Under the pieces are notes generated by a model. That model was not told the DNA's origin. It was given only the letters and a program-made list of their open reading frames with translations, and searched no databases. The translations under genes and the position numbers were made by a program. From Duganella sp. sic0402 (GTDB lineage Bacteria > Pseudomonadota > Gammaproteobacteria > Burkholderiales > Burkholderiaceae_D), in NCBI RefSeq assembly GCF_019219065.1, contig NZ_JAHUWK010000002.1:124001-188000 (forward strand): a DNA stretch of 64,000 bases, written 5' to 3'. Numbering within the stretch: the stretch's first letter is position 1; the number at the start of each line of letters is the position of its first letter. Positions 1 through 9,125 of the stretch are shown one piece after another.

Positions 1-1198
1 CCTTGCCTTCCCTGAGCGCGTAAGCCAGTCCTTCGAGAATGGAGCGATACATATGGGCGCGCGTGTGAACATCGCCGAAGCCGATCATCGCGCCCTTGGC
101 CTCAGGGCCGGGGATACGGATACCAGGGCTCCAGTAGGGTTGCAGCATCAGCCCCATGGAGCCCGGCGGCACCTCGTTGACCAGTTGGTCGAACATGGCT
201 TCCGGCGCCATGCCCTGCTCCGCACCCGCCATCTTTTCCAGATGTCCGAACTGCTCCTTGAACCAGTTGACCATCCAGTAGCCACGGAAGATTTGCACTT
301 CGGTGCTGTACGCGCCTGGCACGGCCGCCGGATATGGCGGAATGAAGGGCGTAACTTCGACATACTTTTTGCTGGTGGTGTTGATGGTGGCGGTGGTGCC
401 GTAACTGAGGCAGGCGATGTGCGGCTCCAGACTGCCGGCGCCGATCACTTCACACGCTTTATCGGCGGCAGCGGCCACCAGTGGCGTCCCTTCCGGTATG
501 CCGGTTGCCGCTGCGGCGCTGGCGGTGATGGCGCCGATTACCGTGCCGGGCTCCGCCAGCTCGGGCAGCATGTCCGGCCGCACCTGCAAGGCTTGCCATT
601 TCCAGTCGCGCCGTCCAGCCCACTGGTGGCGCTTGTAGTCGAATGGCAGGTAGGCGACTTGCGAGCCGGTGGAGTCGACGTGCAATCCGCACAGCCGATA
701 GTTGAGGAAACCGGACAGCAGCACGTATTTATAAGTCTTGGCCCAGATATCCGGTTGCTGCTCGGCGATCCAGTTAATCTCCGCCTCACGCCGGAAGTAT
801 TCGATGGTGCCTTCCACCCGTGCGGCTTTGAAGGCAGCGCGCCACCACCAGCTGAGCGGCCTTTGCTTGCCCACGCGGCGCTGGTCCAGCCACGTGATGG
901 CAGGCCTGAGCGGATTGCCATCGCGGTCCAGGTTGATCACCGTGCCGCGCTGGGTGGTGACAGCGACGCCCTTGATGGCGCTGCGCGGGATGTCGGTGCT
1001 GCGCCACAGTTGCTGGCAGGCGGCTTTGACGGCGTCCCAGTAGCCATCGGCGTCATGCTCGGCCCAGCCTGGATGCTCGGAGAAGTAGGCTTGCAGGTGG
1101 ATTTGCGATTTCGCGGCCAGATTGCCATTCAGGTCGAATAGCAGCGCGCGAACGCTTTGCGTGCCGTTGTCGATGGAAAGCAGGTATTGGTCTGCCAT
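1..1198 (-). CDS. FGGY-family carbohydrate kinase (C-terminus outside window)
   Basis: This is the last gene of a three-gene minus-strand operon. Translation from the ATG at 1198 gives MADQYLLSIDNGTQSVRALL, the N-terminal phosphate-binding DxGTxxxR signature of FGGY sugar/polyol kinases. It continues without a stop for about 399 codons to the window edge. A second ATPase-core segment (ACLSYGTTATINTTS) and a YRSILEGLAYALREG stretch are visible near the end. Family members are about 500 residues, so roughly a fifth is missing. The enzyme should phosphorylate a polyol or sugar with ATP in the cytoplasm. The upstream GlpD-like gene makes glycerol or a related triol a plausible substrate, but this is inference. 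A GACGAG sequence about 4 bases before the ATG is a weak ribosome binding site, and 18 bases separate it from the upstream stop. Confidence 0.9.
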   Translation of the reverse strand, partial: MADQYLLSIDNGTQSVRALLFDLNGNLAAKSQIHLQAYFSEHPGWAEHDADGYWDAVKAACQQLWRSTDIPRSAIKGVAVTTQRGTVINLDRDGNPLRPAITWLDQRRVGKQRPLSWWWRAAFKAARVEGTIEYFRREAEINWIAEQQPDIWAKTYKYVLLSGFLNYRLCGLHVDSTGSQVAYLPFDYKRHQWAGRRDWKWQALQVRPDMLPELAEPGTVIGAITASAAAATGIPEGTPLVAAAADKACEVIGAGSLEPHIACLSYGTTATINTTSKKYVEVTPFIPPYPAAVPGAYSTEVQIFRGYWMVNWFKEQFGHLEKMAGAEQGMAPEAMFDQLVNEVPPGSMGLMLQPYWSPGIRIPGPEAKGAMIGFGDVHTRAHMYRSILEGLAYALREGK

Positions 1199-1216
1199 GG
1201 TGTCTCGTCATGTGAT

Positions 1217-2851
1217 TTATTTTGGCACACTGTAATGCGCTTGCCAGAGTGCGAGGTAGGCGGCTTGCTGCTGTTCCCAGTGCTGATCGTCCCAGCCAAG
1301 TTCCGGCTGGCAGATGGCGCGGATGCGTGGCAGGATGGCGATGCCGCCGCCGCGCAGCTGGATGCCTATGCGCGTGCGCCGCAACAGCAGGTCTTCCAGC
1401 TTGCAGATGTCTTCATGACGCGCGGCCCAGCGCAGTTGGCCCCAGATGGTTTCTGTGCCAGGGATGATGGCCAGTTCGCCGGGCCGCGCTGCATCGACCA
1501 GTTTCTGTGCCTGTGCACCGTAGCGGCCTTGCAGGCGTTGTGCCTGGCCGGGCGGCAGGTCTGGCGTGTAGCATAGCGCTGGCGTTGCTGCGAATACTGG
1601 CTGTGGCGCCAGCTTGCCTTGCAACTCCGGCAGGCGCTTGGCGGCCAGCTTGAGTGCGTCCAGCGCGATGACGCGGAAGGTAGTCAGCTTGCCGCCTGTA
1701 ACGGTCAGCAGGCCGTTTTCCAGCCACAGCGCGTGGTCGCGTGTTTCCTTGGATGGGTCGGGGTTGCCGCTGTCGATCACCGGGCGCACACCGGCGTAGG
1801 TGGCGATGATGTCGTCGTCGTTGAGGTGCAGTTGCGGGAATTGCGCTTGCAGGGCGGCCAGCAGGTAATCGCACTCGGAGCGGGTGATGGATGCTTCTCG
1901 CGACAGGTCGTCGCTGTGATCCACGTCCGTGGTGCCAACCAGCGTGACGCCCTCCCACGGATAGGCAAAGACCGGGCGGCCATCAGCCGGATGCATCAAA
2001 CTGATCGCCTGCGCCAACGGCAGCCGCCACGCCGCCAATACCAGATGACTGCCACGCAAAGGCCGCAAGCGATGCCCATCCGTGCGACCATCCGCCTCGG
2101 CGGCAGGCGTTGCGCGCAGCTGGTCGGCCCAGGCCCCGGCTGCATTAATGACCATCCGTGCACGGACCTCGTGCTGCATCCCGCTCACACCGTCGCGCAG
2201 CCGCACCCCACGCACACCGTCGGCCGCTGCAGGACGATCACCCGCGTAGGCGCTGGCGTCGACGTCGGAGGCAGAGTCACCGCTGGCAGCGGTGTGCAGC
2301 AGCGCTACGACGGCCATGTAGTTCAGCGCGACGGCGCCATGTGTGCGGGCTTCCTGCAACACGCGCAGCACCAGCCGCGCATCGTCCGTCTTGGCGTCCG
2401 TATAGACCATGCCGCCCTGAAGACCGTCGGTGGCGACATTCGGCGCTAGTGCCGCAAACTCGTCGCGGCTGTAATAGTGCCGCCCGCGCTGCCCCGCCAT
2501 GCGGTCGTAAATCGCCAGCCCTGCCAGAAACGCCCGCTTGCCCGGCTTGCGTCCCACATAATCGCCAAACGCAAAACTCTGCGGCTCCACCAGTCCCGCC
2601 GCCTGCCGCAGCAAATGCTCGCGCTCATGCACCGACTCGCGCGTCAGGCCAAACTGCCCCTGCTTCAAATAGCGCAAACCACCATGCACAAGTTTTGAAG
2701 ACCGGCTCGACGTACCCCATGCGAAATCACGCTGCTCGACCAGCAGCACTTTCAAACCGCGCCGCGCCGCCTCCAGCAATATCCCCGCGCCAGTGATGCC
2801 GCCGCCAATCACTATCAGATCCCAATCGCGCGCGAAATCGGAGCGGTTCAT
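1217..2851 (-). CDS. glpD: FAD-dependent glycerol-3-phosphate dehydrogenase/oxidase family protein
   Basis: The 544-residue protein begins with a Rossmann dinucleotide-binding motif (VIGGGITGAGILLEAARRG, about residues 15-33) followed by the GlpD signature around TSSRSSKLVHGGLRYL (about 47-62). A C-terminal alpha-helical DAO_C region follows (about 390-520). GlpD enzymes oxidise sn-glycerol 3-phosphate to dihydroxyacetone phosphate at the membrane and pass electrons to quinone. Length and motifs fit the family. The start codon overlaps the stop of the upstream FAD oxidase by 4 bases (ATGA), indicating translational coupling. An insertion-like Ala/Asp-rich stretch near residues 190-215 looks like a variable loop. 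The true substrate may be a glycerol-phosphate relative, given its unusual partners. Confidence 0.9.
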   Translation of the reverse strand: MNRSDFARDWDLIVIGGGITGAGILLEAARRGLKVLLVEQRDFAWGTSSRSSKLVHGGLRYLKQGQFGLTRESVHEREHLLRQAAGLVEPQSFAFGDYVGRKPGKRAFLAGLAIYDRMAGQRGRHYYSRDEFAALAPNVATDGLQGGMVYTDAKTDDARLVLRVLQEARTHGAVALNYMAVVALLHTAASGDSASDVDASAYAGDRPAAADGVRGVRLRDGVSGMQHEVRARMVINAAGAWADQLRATPAAEADGRTDGHRLRPLRGSHLVLAAWRLPLAQAISLMHPADGRPVFAYPWEGVTLVGTTDVDHSDDLSREASITRSECDYLLAALQAQFPQLHLNDDDIIATYAGVRPVIDSGNPDPSKETRDHALWLENGLLTVTGGKLTTFRVIALDALKLAAKRLPELQGKLAPQPVFAATPALCYTPDLPPGQAQRLQGRYGAQAQKLVDAARPGELAIIPGTETIWGQLRWAARHEDICKLEDLLLRRTRIGIQLRGGGIAILPRIRAICQPELGWDDQHWEQQQAAYLALWQAHYSVPK

Positions 2852-4437
2852 GGCGCCAGTTTCCCCGGATTCATGATCTGCTGCGGATCAACATGTTCAA
2901 ACATCGTACGCAGCAGCGACATGCCCAACCGCCCCTTTTCCGCCGGCAGATACGACGCATGATCAGTACCGACGCCATGCTGATGGCTGATCGTCCCGCC
3001 ATGCTCCACAATCGCCAGCGAAGCGGCCTTCTTGAGGGACTTCCAGCGCGCCAGGTCCGACTCGTAATCACCCGCCAGCCGATACACAAAAGTGGTGTAG
3101 ACGCTCGCCCCTTGCGCATACAGATGCGACAAATGCGTATAAACATGCGCCTGCTCGCCATACTGGCCCAGCGCCACCGCTGCCGCCTTCTCCATGGCCT
3201 GCATCATGATCTCCACGCGCGGCCAGTCCACCGCCGTCTCGACCGTATCGATGGCATAGCCATGCGACCACGCCGCATTGCGCAGATAGACATTACGAAA
3301 CCGGTTCTGCTTCCACTTGTCGCCCATGAAGCGCCCCACATGCACGCCACCATGCGGCAAGGTCAGCGCCAGCGACTCACGCAAGGCCACGCGCGTCTGC
3401 GACTTGCGCCCGCTGACACCAACCATCAGCATGCACTTGCCCTCACCGCAGCCACGCAGCGACAGATACCGTTCCAGCACGCCGATCAAGCGCCGATGGC
3501 TGGCCAGCGCCAGCATGGTGCTGGTCTCCACCGCGTTCGACAGCCGCAACATGGACAGCGCCAGTCCTGCTTGCGCGATATGCCGCACCGCCGTCTCGGC
3601 CGCGCGCCAGTCGGGAAAGAACACCGCATGAAACGCCTCATACGCCGGCGCCGGCGTCACCCGCACCGTGGCCTCGGTCAGAATACCCAGCCGTCCCTCG
3701 GAGCCCAGCACCAGCTCGCGCAGATCCGGCCCGGCCGCCGACGCCGGAAAAGTCGGCAAATGCAGCGTGCCCGCCGGCGTCTCCAGTGATCCGCCACGGA
3801 ACATCTGCTCGATCCGCCCATAGCGCAGCGACTGCTGCCCGGACGAACGGGTCGCCACCCAGCCGCCCAATGTCGAATACTCAAACGACTGCGGGAAGTG
3901 CCCCAGCGTGTAGCCACGCGCGCGCAGCTGCGCTTCCAGATCCGGCCCGAACACGCCCGCGCCGAAAGTCGCCAGCTGCGATTCGGTGTCCAGATACAGC
4001 AGCTGCCGCATGCGCGTCATATTGACCACCAGCGAAGGCAAGCCGGCCGGCGCGCTCAAATGCCCGGCAACGCTGGTGCCGCCGCCATGCGGGATCAGCG
4101 CCACGCCGTACTGCTGCGCGTACGCCAGCAAGTCACGCACGTCCTGCGCGCTTTCCGGATAGGCCACACCATGCGGCACATTGCCGATTACCCCATAGCG
4201 CAGCCGCAGCCAATCCGGCAGGCTCTGCCCCAGCGCATTGCGCAAGCGGACTGCCGGCGCGCTGTCGATCAGACGGTGCGGCGGCAAGCGCGGCGCGCCG
4301 ATCTGCGCGCAAGCCTGCTCAAAGCCGGCGTCCGCCACCGGCTTGCCGGCGCCGATGCGCTGCGCCAGAAACGCCAGCGCATGCTCGCTCAACGCAAATT
4401 CAACCTCCTCATCGCCCCAACCATTCCAGCGTCGCAT
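2848..4437 (-). CDS. FAD-binding oxidase related to alkylglycerone-phosphate synthase
   Basis: The 529-residue protein opens with MRRWNGWGDE, the W-x-G-W-G motif found at the start of alkyldihydroxyacetonephosphate synthases (AGPS). A PCMH-type FAD domain follows (about 95-270; VALIPHGGGTSVAGHL). The C-terminal FAD-oxidase domain contains THLSHLYAQGASVYTTF and TISHQHGVGTDHASYL. The last corresponds to the AGPS SHHHGVG active-site motif with one His replaced by Gln. AGPS swaps the acyl group of acyl-DHAP for a fatty alcohol; bacterial relatives with SHQHGVG are mostly uncharacterised. It is the first gene of the operon, with an AGGGAG ribosome binding site 13 bases before the ATG. Together with GlpD and a kinase it suggests metabolism of a glycerol or glycerol-ether compound (inference). 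Confidence 0.85.
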   Translation of the reverse strand: MRRWNGWGDEEVEFALSEHALAFLAQRIGAGKPVADAGFEQACAQIGAPRLPPHRLIDSAPAVRLRNALGQSLPDWLRLRYGVIGNVPHGVAYPESAQDVRDLLAYAQQYGVALIPHGGGTSVAGHLSAPAGLPSLVVNMTRMRQLLYLDTESQLATFGAGVFGPDLEAQLRARGYTLGHFPQSFEYSTLGGWVATRSSGQQSLRYGRIEQMFRGGSLETPAGTLHLPTFPASAAGPDLRELVLGSEGRLGILTEATVRVTPAPAYEAFHAVFFPDWRAAETAVRHIAQAGLALSMLRLSNAVETSTMLALASHRRLIGVLERYLSLRGCGEGKCMLMVGVSGRKSQTRVALRESLALTLPHGGVHVGRFMGDKWKQNRFRNVYLRNAAWSHGYAIDTVETAVDWPRVEIMMQAMEKAAAVALGQYGEQAHVYTHLSHLYAQGASVYTTFVYRLAGDYESDLARWKSLKKAASLAIVEHGGTISHQHGVGTDHASYLPAEKGRLGMSLLRTMFEHVDPQQIMNPGKLAP

Positions 4438-4456
4438 CGTTTTTTCATCTCCCTGG

Positions 4457-4485
4457 CGGAGCGCTTGCTATACTGGAGCGCTCCG
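4457..4485. promoter_or_regulatory. Inverted repeat in the divergent AraC/oxidase promoter region
   Basis: CGGAGCGCT at 4457-4465 is the exact reverse complement of AGCGCTCCG at 4477-4485, with an 11-base spacer. It lies in the 100-base region between the divergently transcribed oxidase operon and the AraC-type gene. A TATAGC-like -10 for the operon would overlap the spacer. Position and symmetry fit an operator, presumably for the adjacent regulator; this is inferred. Confidence 0.45.
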
Positions 4486-4537
4486 ATTATTCACCAGTTA
4501 AGATTAAGATAATGCCGTTCGCCGGTATTGCGCATTC

Positions 4538-5560
4538 ATGACAGCCACCTTGTTCGATCATGCCAAACGCGTCGCGGGGTCCTACCTGCAACCGCTGCTG
4601 GAGGCCGCCGCCCAGCGCGGCGTGACCGCGCAAGCACTGGAGCAAGCCGCCGGCCTGGCGCCGGGAGCGCTGGAGCCGTTGCCCGAATCGCTGCCGGCCG
4701 ACGACTACGTACGCCTGCTCGATGTCGGCGCCGATCTGGCGAACGATCCACATTTCGGCCTGCACGTCGGCCAATGCGTCAAGCTGGGCACCTACACTGT
4801 ATATGGCCTGATCCTGCTGAGCTGCCGCGATTTCGGCCACGTATTCGAGCAGACCATGCGCTACGAGCAGTTGGCGCATGACCTGGGCCGCTCCAGCATC
4901 GACATCGAAGACGACATCGCCTACTACACCTGGCATAGCAACTACGGCAGCGCGCATCGCCACCTGGCCGACAGCGTGTTCGCCGGCATACGCGTGTTCA
5001 GCAACTGGCTGGCCGGCATCACCCTGCCGGCCAACAGCCTGAAACTGACGCACGACGGCGGCCCGCCCGAGCTGCGCGAGGAATACCAGCGGGTGCTGGG
5101 CGAGGTGCCGGTGTTTAACGCCGGCGCCAATGTGGCCAGCTTCAACGCGCTGATGTTGTCCTGGCCGGTGCCGAATGCAGACGTGAGTCTCTACCCGGTG
5201 CTGCAACAGCACGCCGAACAGCTGCTGCAACAGCGCGCCACCAGCCAGCCGGCGATCACGCACCAGGTGCATGCGGCCATCGTCGCCAGCCTGGCGCGCG
5301 GCCAGGTCAGGCTGGCCAGCATTGCGGATGAATTGAACCTGTCGCCGCGCACCTTGCAGCGCAAGCTGAGCGAAGCCGGGGCCACCTTCCAGCAGGTGCT
5401 GGACCAGGCCCGCTTCGCGCTGGCGAAGGAGTATTTAAAACGGCAGGAATTGAGCCTGGTGGATATCGCTTTCCTGCTGGGATATCAGGAGCAGAGCGCA
5501 TTCAACCACGCCTTCAAGGAATGGGCCGGAATGAATCCCGGCGCCTGGCGCACCGCCTGA
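4538..5560 (+). CDS. AraC-family transcriptional regulator (arabinose-binding-like N-terminal domain)
   Basis: The 340-residue protein has an N-terminal ligand-sensing domain of the Arabinose_bd type (about 20-205). Its C-terminal AraC helix-turn-helix pair (about 240-338) includes LASIADELNLSPRTLQRKLS and VDIAFLLGYQEQSAFNHAFK, the two HTH signatures. This subclass (OruR/ArgR-like) usually activates a neighbouring catabolic operon. It is transcribed away from the oxidase-GlpD-kinase operon across 100 bases that carry a 9-base inverted repeat, so it is the obvious candidate regulator of that operon. No good Shine-Dalgarno sequence precedes the ATG. Confidence 0.9.
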   Translation: MTATLFDHAKRVAGSYLQPLLEAAAQRGVTAQALEQAAGLAPGALEPLPESLPADDYVRLLDVGADLANDPHFGLHVGQCVKLGTYTVYGLILLSCRDFGHVFEQTMRYEQLAHDLGRSSIDIEDDIAYYTWHSNYGSAHRHLADSVFAGIRVFSNWLAGITLPANSLKLTHDGGPPELREEYQRVLGEVPVFNAGANVASFNALMLSWPVPNADVSLYPVLQQHAEQLLQQRATSQPAITHQVHAAIVASLARGQVRLASIADELNLSPRTLQRKLSEAGATFQQVLDQARFALAKEYLKRQELSLVDIAFLLGYQEQSAFNHAFKEWAGMNPGAWRTA

Positions 5561-5574
5561 AGCGGCGGCGCGTA

Positions 5575-6018
5575 TCACTTCTCGGCGGCCACCTTCATTT
5601 TGGCCAGGCCGCTTTCAAAGGCCGGGCCGAGCGCCCGGTCCATGCTGATGATCATATTCATGATCTTGCCGGTGAAGTCGGTTTCGCCGCTCATGCTCCA
5701 GCGCACCGCAGCGCCGTCGGCCTGCGGCTCAACCCAGAACTCCATCAGCGACGGCTTGGCCTGCTCGCCAGGGAAATCCAGCTTGACCTTGATGCGCGTC
5801 GCCGTCTGGCTCAGCACTTCCATGCGGCCGGCTTCGATATTCTTCCATGGCGACCATTGCGGCCACTGGCGGAAATCGCTGATCAGCGGGATGATCTTTT
5901 CCGGCGGCGCCTTGATGCTGGCCGCGCGCTCCACGGTGTAGCTGGACGGCTGGAACGCCGCGACCACGAACAGGATCAGGACCAGCGCCGAGATCCCGAC
6001 GATTACTTTTTTGAACAT
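5575..6018 (-). CDS. SRPBCC-family (START-like) protein with N-terminal membrane anchor
   Basis: The 147-residue protein starts with a hydrophobic segment (about 4-23, VIVGISALVLILFVVAAF). A START/Bet v1-like fold follows: IKAPPEKIIPLISDFRQWPQW near the N-terminus, then a polar beta-rich body and a C-terminal helix (ALGPAFESGLAKMKVAAEK). SRPBCC domains bind hydrophobic ligands in a deep pocket; ligand and role are unknown here. The N-terminal segment should hold it to the inner membrane with the domain outside. It ends 14 bases from the converging AraC gene and lies just downstream of a small acidic protein gene, probably co-transcribed with it. Confidence 0.8.
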   Translation of the reverse strand: MFKKVIVGISALVLILFVVAAFQPSSYTVERAASIKAPPEKIIPLISDFRQWPQWSPWKNIEAGRMEVLSQTATRIKVKLDFPGEQAKPSLMEFWVEPQADGAAVRWSMSGETDFTGKIMNMIISMDRALGPAFESGLAKMKVAAEK

Positions 6019-6029
6019 TGCTTATCCAG

Positions 6030-6230
6030 TCAGGCCAGCGCTTCCCTGGCCGCTTCCTCCGGCGTCAGGCCGTCGTAGAACTGGTCGGTGAACCATTCCA
6101 CCTGCTCTTCAATATGGTCCTGCGCCTCCTGCTGCGTGGCGCCGCCCTTGACCAGGAAGCCCTCCACTTCGATGCACCAGTTGATCAGTTCCAGCGTTTC
6201 CGGGTCCAGCTCTTCTTTTTTCTTTGCCAT
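6030..6230 (-). CDS. Small acidic protein of unknown function
   Basis: A 66-residue reading frame starts MAKKKEELDPETLELINWC and is rich in Glu/Asp, predicted almost entirely helical, with no signal peptide or membrane segment. AGGAGCATCATC directly before the ATG provides a ribosome binding site. It sits 11 bases after the M16 peptidase gene and 11 bases before the SRPBCC gene on the same strand, so it is probably part of that transcript. I do not recognise the family. Confidence 0.6.
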   Translation of the reverse strand: MAKKKEELDPETLELINWCIEVEGFLVKGGATQQEAQDHIEEQVEWFTDQFYDGLTPEEAAREALA

Positions 6231-6241
6231 GATGATGCTCC

Positions 6242-9067
6242 TTACTTCTCGGGGTACAGCACTACTTGCAGATAATTGTTGGTATCGAAGTAGCGTTGCG
6301 CGGCCTGCTGCAGGTCCGCGACCGTCAGCGCGTTCACGCGCGACTCATAAGTAAGTATATCCTCTGGATTGTTATTATTGAAGAAGGCATTTTGTAACGA
6401 CGCCATCCAGTAGCCATTTTCACGCATGCCTTTGCGATAACCCTTGATCCACGACGCCTTGACCTTGTTCAGGTCCGCCTCGTCCACGCCAGCCTGTTTG
6501 ATCTTGTCGATTTCGGCAAAAGTGGCGGCCAGCACCTTATCAACGTTCTCCGGCGCGCACGGCAGCGTCGCGTTGATCGCGTAGTTCCCGTAAGGGATGC
6601 GGCTCATGGTGCCGCTCATGCCGCCGCTGTACATCGCGCCCATCTTCTCGCGCAGCGTTTCGATCAGCTTGATGTTCATCACCTCCACCAGCGCCTGCAA
6701 GCGCATGCGCGCGGCGCGCGAGTATTCGACCTCGCCGGTAAAGGACAGCGAAATGGTGCTTTTTGGCTCCGAGCCGGCATGCACTTCCTTCTTGACCACG
6801 CCCTTGATCGGCCGCACGCCTTCATCCTTGAAGGCGACCGGAATCTCGCCGGCCGGCAGACTGGCGATGTAAGTGGCAATCAGCGGCTTGATCTTCTCGA
6901 CATCAAAACTGCCGATGATGAAGAAGTTGAAGTCGCGCGCGCTGGACATGCGGCTGTTATAAATATCCAGCACGCGGTCCAGCGCCAGCTGGTCGAAGTC
7001 GGCCGGCTTGGCGGCGCGCAGCACGCGCGGGCTATTGTTGTACAGCGTGGCGGTCACGGTGTCGTAGAACACCGACTCCGGCCGCGCCAGATTGTTCTGC
7101 GCCAGTTCGCGCTGGCGGTCAACGTAGGCGCTGTAAATGGCGGCGTCCTTGCGCGGCTGCGTCATCTGAAGGTACACCAGTTGCAGCATGGCTTCCACAT
7201 CCGAGCTGCCGGAACTGCCGCCGACCGACTCGTTGAGCGAGCTGACATTGGCGCTGGAACTCACGCTTTTCCCAGCCAGTACTTTCACCAGATCGTTCGG
7301 AGTATATGTCAGCACGCCCATCTGGCCGACGATGCTGCTGGCGTAATGGGCGGCGAAAACATCGCTGTCCGGCAGCAGCGACCAGCCGCCGTAGCGCAGG
7401 CCGCCCAGTATCACCTGGTCGTTATTGAAGTCGGTCGGCTTCAGCACCACCTTGACGCCGTTGCTCAGCGTGAGTTCGGTGGTGCCGATCTTCGCGTTGA
7501 TCTTTTCGCTGACAATGCTGCCAGCCTTCGGCAAGGACGGCATCAGCTGGCTGGCGTAGACCTTGTCTTCAATCGGCTTGACCGCGATCTTCTCGGCCGC
7601 CGTGGCGATGGCGACAAGTTGGTCCGCCTGCGGCGCTGCAACGCCCGGCTTGTCAACGCCGGTGTAGATCACCAGCTTGCTCTGGTTATGCGGGATCACC
7701 GCACGCACGGCGGCATTCACTTCCTGCGCGCTGATGCCCGGTATCAGCTCGGTGGCGTAGCGGTATTCGGCGGCCGTGCCAGGAATGCTCTCCTGCTCCA
7801 GGAAATTGCGGATGTATTCCGCCGCGTAGCCGGCCGAATCGGATTTTTCGCGCTCGTTATAGATGCGCTCATAATTGCGCAGCATGCCTTTCTTGGCGCG
7901 CTCCACTTCGGATTCGCTGAAACCATACTGGCGCGCGCGCTGGTCTTCCTCCACCAGCGCATTGATAGCCGGCGTGGCGCCGCCCTTGCCCAGCACAGCA
8001 CCGGCACCGAAGGAACGGTAGCCGCGCACGATCTTGTTCATGCCGCTGCCGCCTTGCAGGAATGGCGGATCGGCCTGCTGCGTCAGCTCATACATGCGCT
8101 GGCTGAGAATAAAGCTGTACATGCCCTCGATCAGCTTCTGTCGATAGTCGGCGATGGTCTCGCCGGCCGGCCAGGACTGGATCGGATAGCGGATATACAC
8201 GGTATTGGCGCTAACTTCCCTGTCGGTGAAGACAATGCCTTCCGAATCCTGCCGCTCGGGGATTTGCGCGTACTCGCGCGGGCGTGGATTGGCCGGATTT
8301 TTCAGCTTGGTGAAATGCTGCTCGATCAGCCGCTGCGCTTCTTGCGGCTCGATGTCGCCCACCACCACCACCGCCATCAGGTCGGGCCGATACCAATCGC
8401 GGTAAAAGCGTTTGATCGCGTCGTACTTGAAATTGCGGATGATCTCTTCTTTACCGATCGGCATGCGCTGCGCGTAGCGCGAACCGTTCAGCACTTTGGG
8501 CAGCACCACCTTGTTCATGCGGTCGTCCACGCCTTTACCCAGGCGCAGTTCCTCCAGCACGATGCCACGCTCGCTGTCGATGTCCGCATCGTTGAACGAC
8601 AGGCCATGCGCCCAATCCTCCAGCACCTGGAAACCCTGTTCGACGATTTCCTTTTTATCGGTGGGGATAGGCAGAATATAAACAGTCTCATCGAAACTGG
8701 TGTAGGCGTTCAGGTCGGCGCCGAACTTGACGCCGATCGACTGCAAATAAGACACCAGCTGGTTGCGCTTGAAGTGCGTCGAACCGTTGAACGCCATGTG
8801 TTCGGTGAAGTGGGCCAGGCCTTGCTGGTCCTCGTCTTCCAGAATGGAGCCCGCTTTGACCACCAGCCGCAGTTCCAGCTTGTTTTCCGGGCGGCCGTTC
8901 TTCTGAATGTAGTAGGTCAGGCCATTGGCCAGTTTGCCAACTTTCACCTGCGGTCCAACCGGGATCTGGTCGCTCAGCTTCAGTGGCGGGAGAGTATCGG
9001 CTTGCGCCAGAAAAGACCATGCCAGAAGTGCAGCGCCGGACACGATACGCAGGGTAATCAGCTTCAT
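6242..9067 (-). CDS. M16-family zinc metallopeptidase (pitrilysin/insulinase type), exported
   Basis: The 941-residue protein has a signal peptide (about 1-23, ending QAD). Two M16 halves follow. The active N-terminal half carries the inverted zinc motif HFTEH at residues 86-90 and a downstream glutamate-rich ERGIVLEELRLG segment that supplies the third ligand. The second half (about 520-940) lacks the motif, as is usual for the inactive partner domain. Length matches the periplasmic two-domain pitrilysin class, which degrades peptides. It is transcribed away from the ribB riboswitch region and appears to be the first gene of a unit with the two small genes downstream. Confidence 0.92.
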   Translation of the reverse strand: MKLITLRIVSGAALLAWSFLAQADTLPPLKLSDQIPVGPQVKVGKLANGLTYYIQKNGRPENKLELRLVVKAGSILEDEDQQGLAHFTEHMAFNGSTHFKRNQLVSYLQSIGVKFGADLNAYTSFDETVYILPIPTDKKEIVEQGFQVLEDWAHGLSFNDADIDSERGIVLEELRLGKGVDDRMNKVVLPKVLNGSRYAQRMPIGKEEIIRNFKYDAIKRFYRDWYRPDLMAVVVVGDIEPQEAQRLIEQHFTKLKNPANPRPREYAQIPERQDSEGIVFTDREVSANTVYIRYPIQSWPAGETIADYRQKLIEGMYSFILSQRMYELTQQADPPFLQGGSGMNKIVRGYRSFGAGAVLGKGGATPAINALVEEDQRARQYGFSESEVERAKKGMLRNYERIYNEREKSDSAGYAAEYIRNFLEQESIPGTAAEYRYATELIPGISAQEVNAAVRAVIPHNQSKLVIYTGVDKPGVAAPQADQLVAIATAAEKIAVKPIEDKVYASQLMPSLPKAGSIVSEKINAKIGTTELTLSNGVKVVLKPTDFNNDQVILGGLRYGGWSLLPDSDVFAAHYASSIVGQMGVLTYTPNDLVKVLAGKSVSSSANVSSLNESVGGSSGSSDVEAMLQLVYLQMTQPRKDAAIYSAYVDRQRELAQNNLARPESVFYDTVTATLYNNSPRVLRAAKPADFDQLALDRVLDIYNSRMSSARDFNFFIIGSFDVEKIKPLIATYIASLPAGEIPVAFKDEGVRPIKGVVKKEVHAGSEPKSTISLSFTGEVEYSRAARMRLQALVEVMNIKLIETLREKMGAMYSGGMSGTMSRIPYGNYAINATLPCAPENVDKVLAATFAEIDKIKQAGVDEADLNKVKASWIKGYRKGMRENGYWMASLQNAFFNNNNPEDILTYESRVNALTVADLQQAAQRYFDTNNYLQVVLYPEK

Positions 9068-9125
9068 TCCGAATGCAAAATATGTAAGAGAACAGCTACC
9101 TTACACTGAAATCCGCGATTTAGGC

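Noticed and set aside
53..1141. Long plus-strand open frame opposite the FGGY kinase
   Set aside because: The complementary strand encodes a clear FGGY kinase; the plus frame is a GC-rich antisense shadow with Arg/His/Gly-rich composition and no motif.
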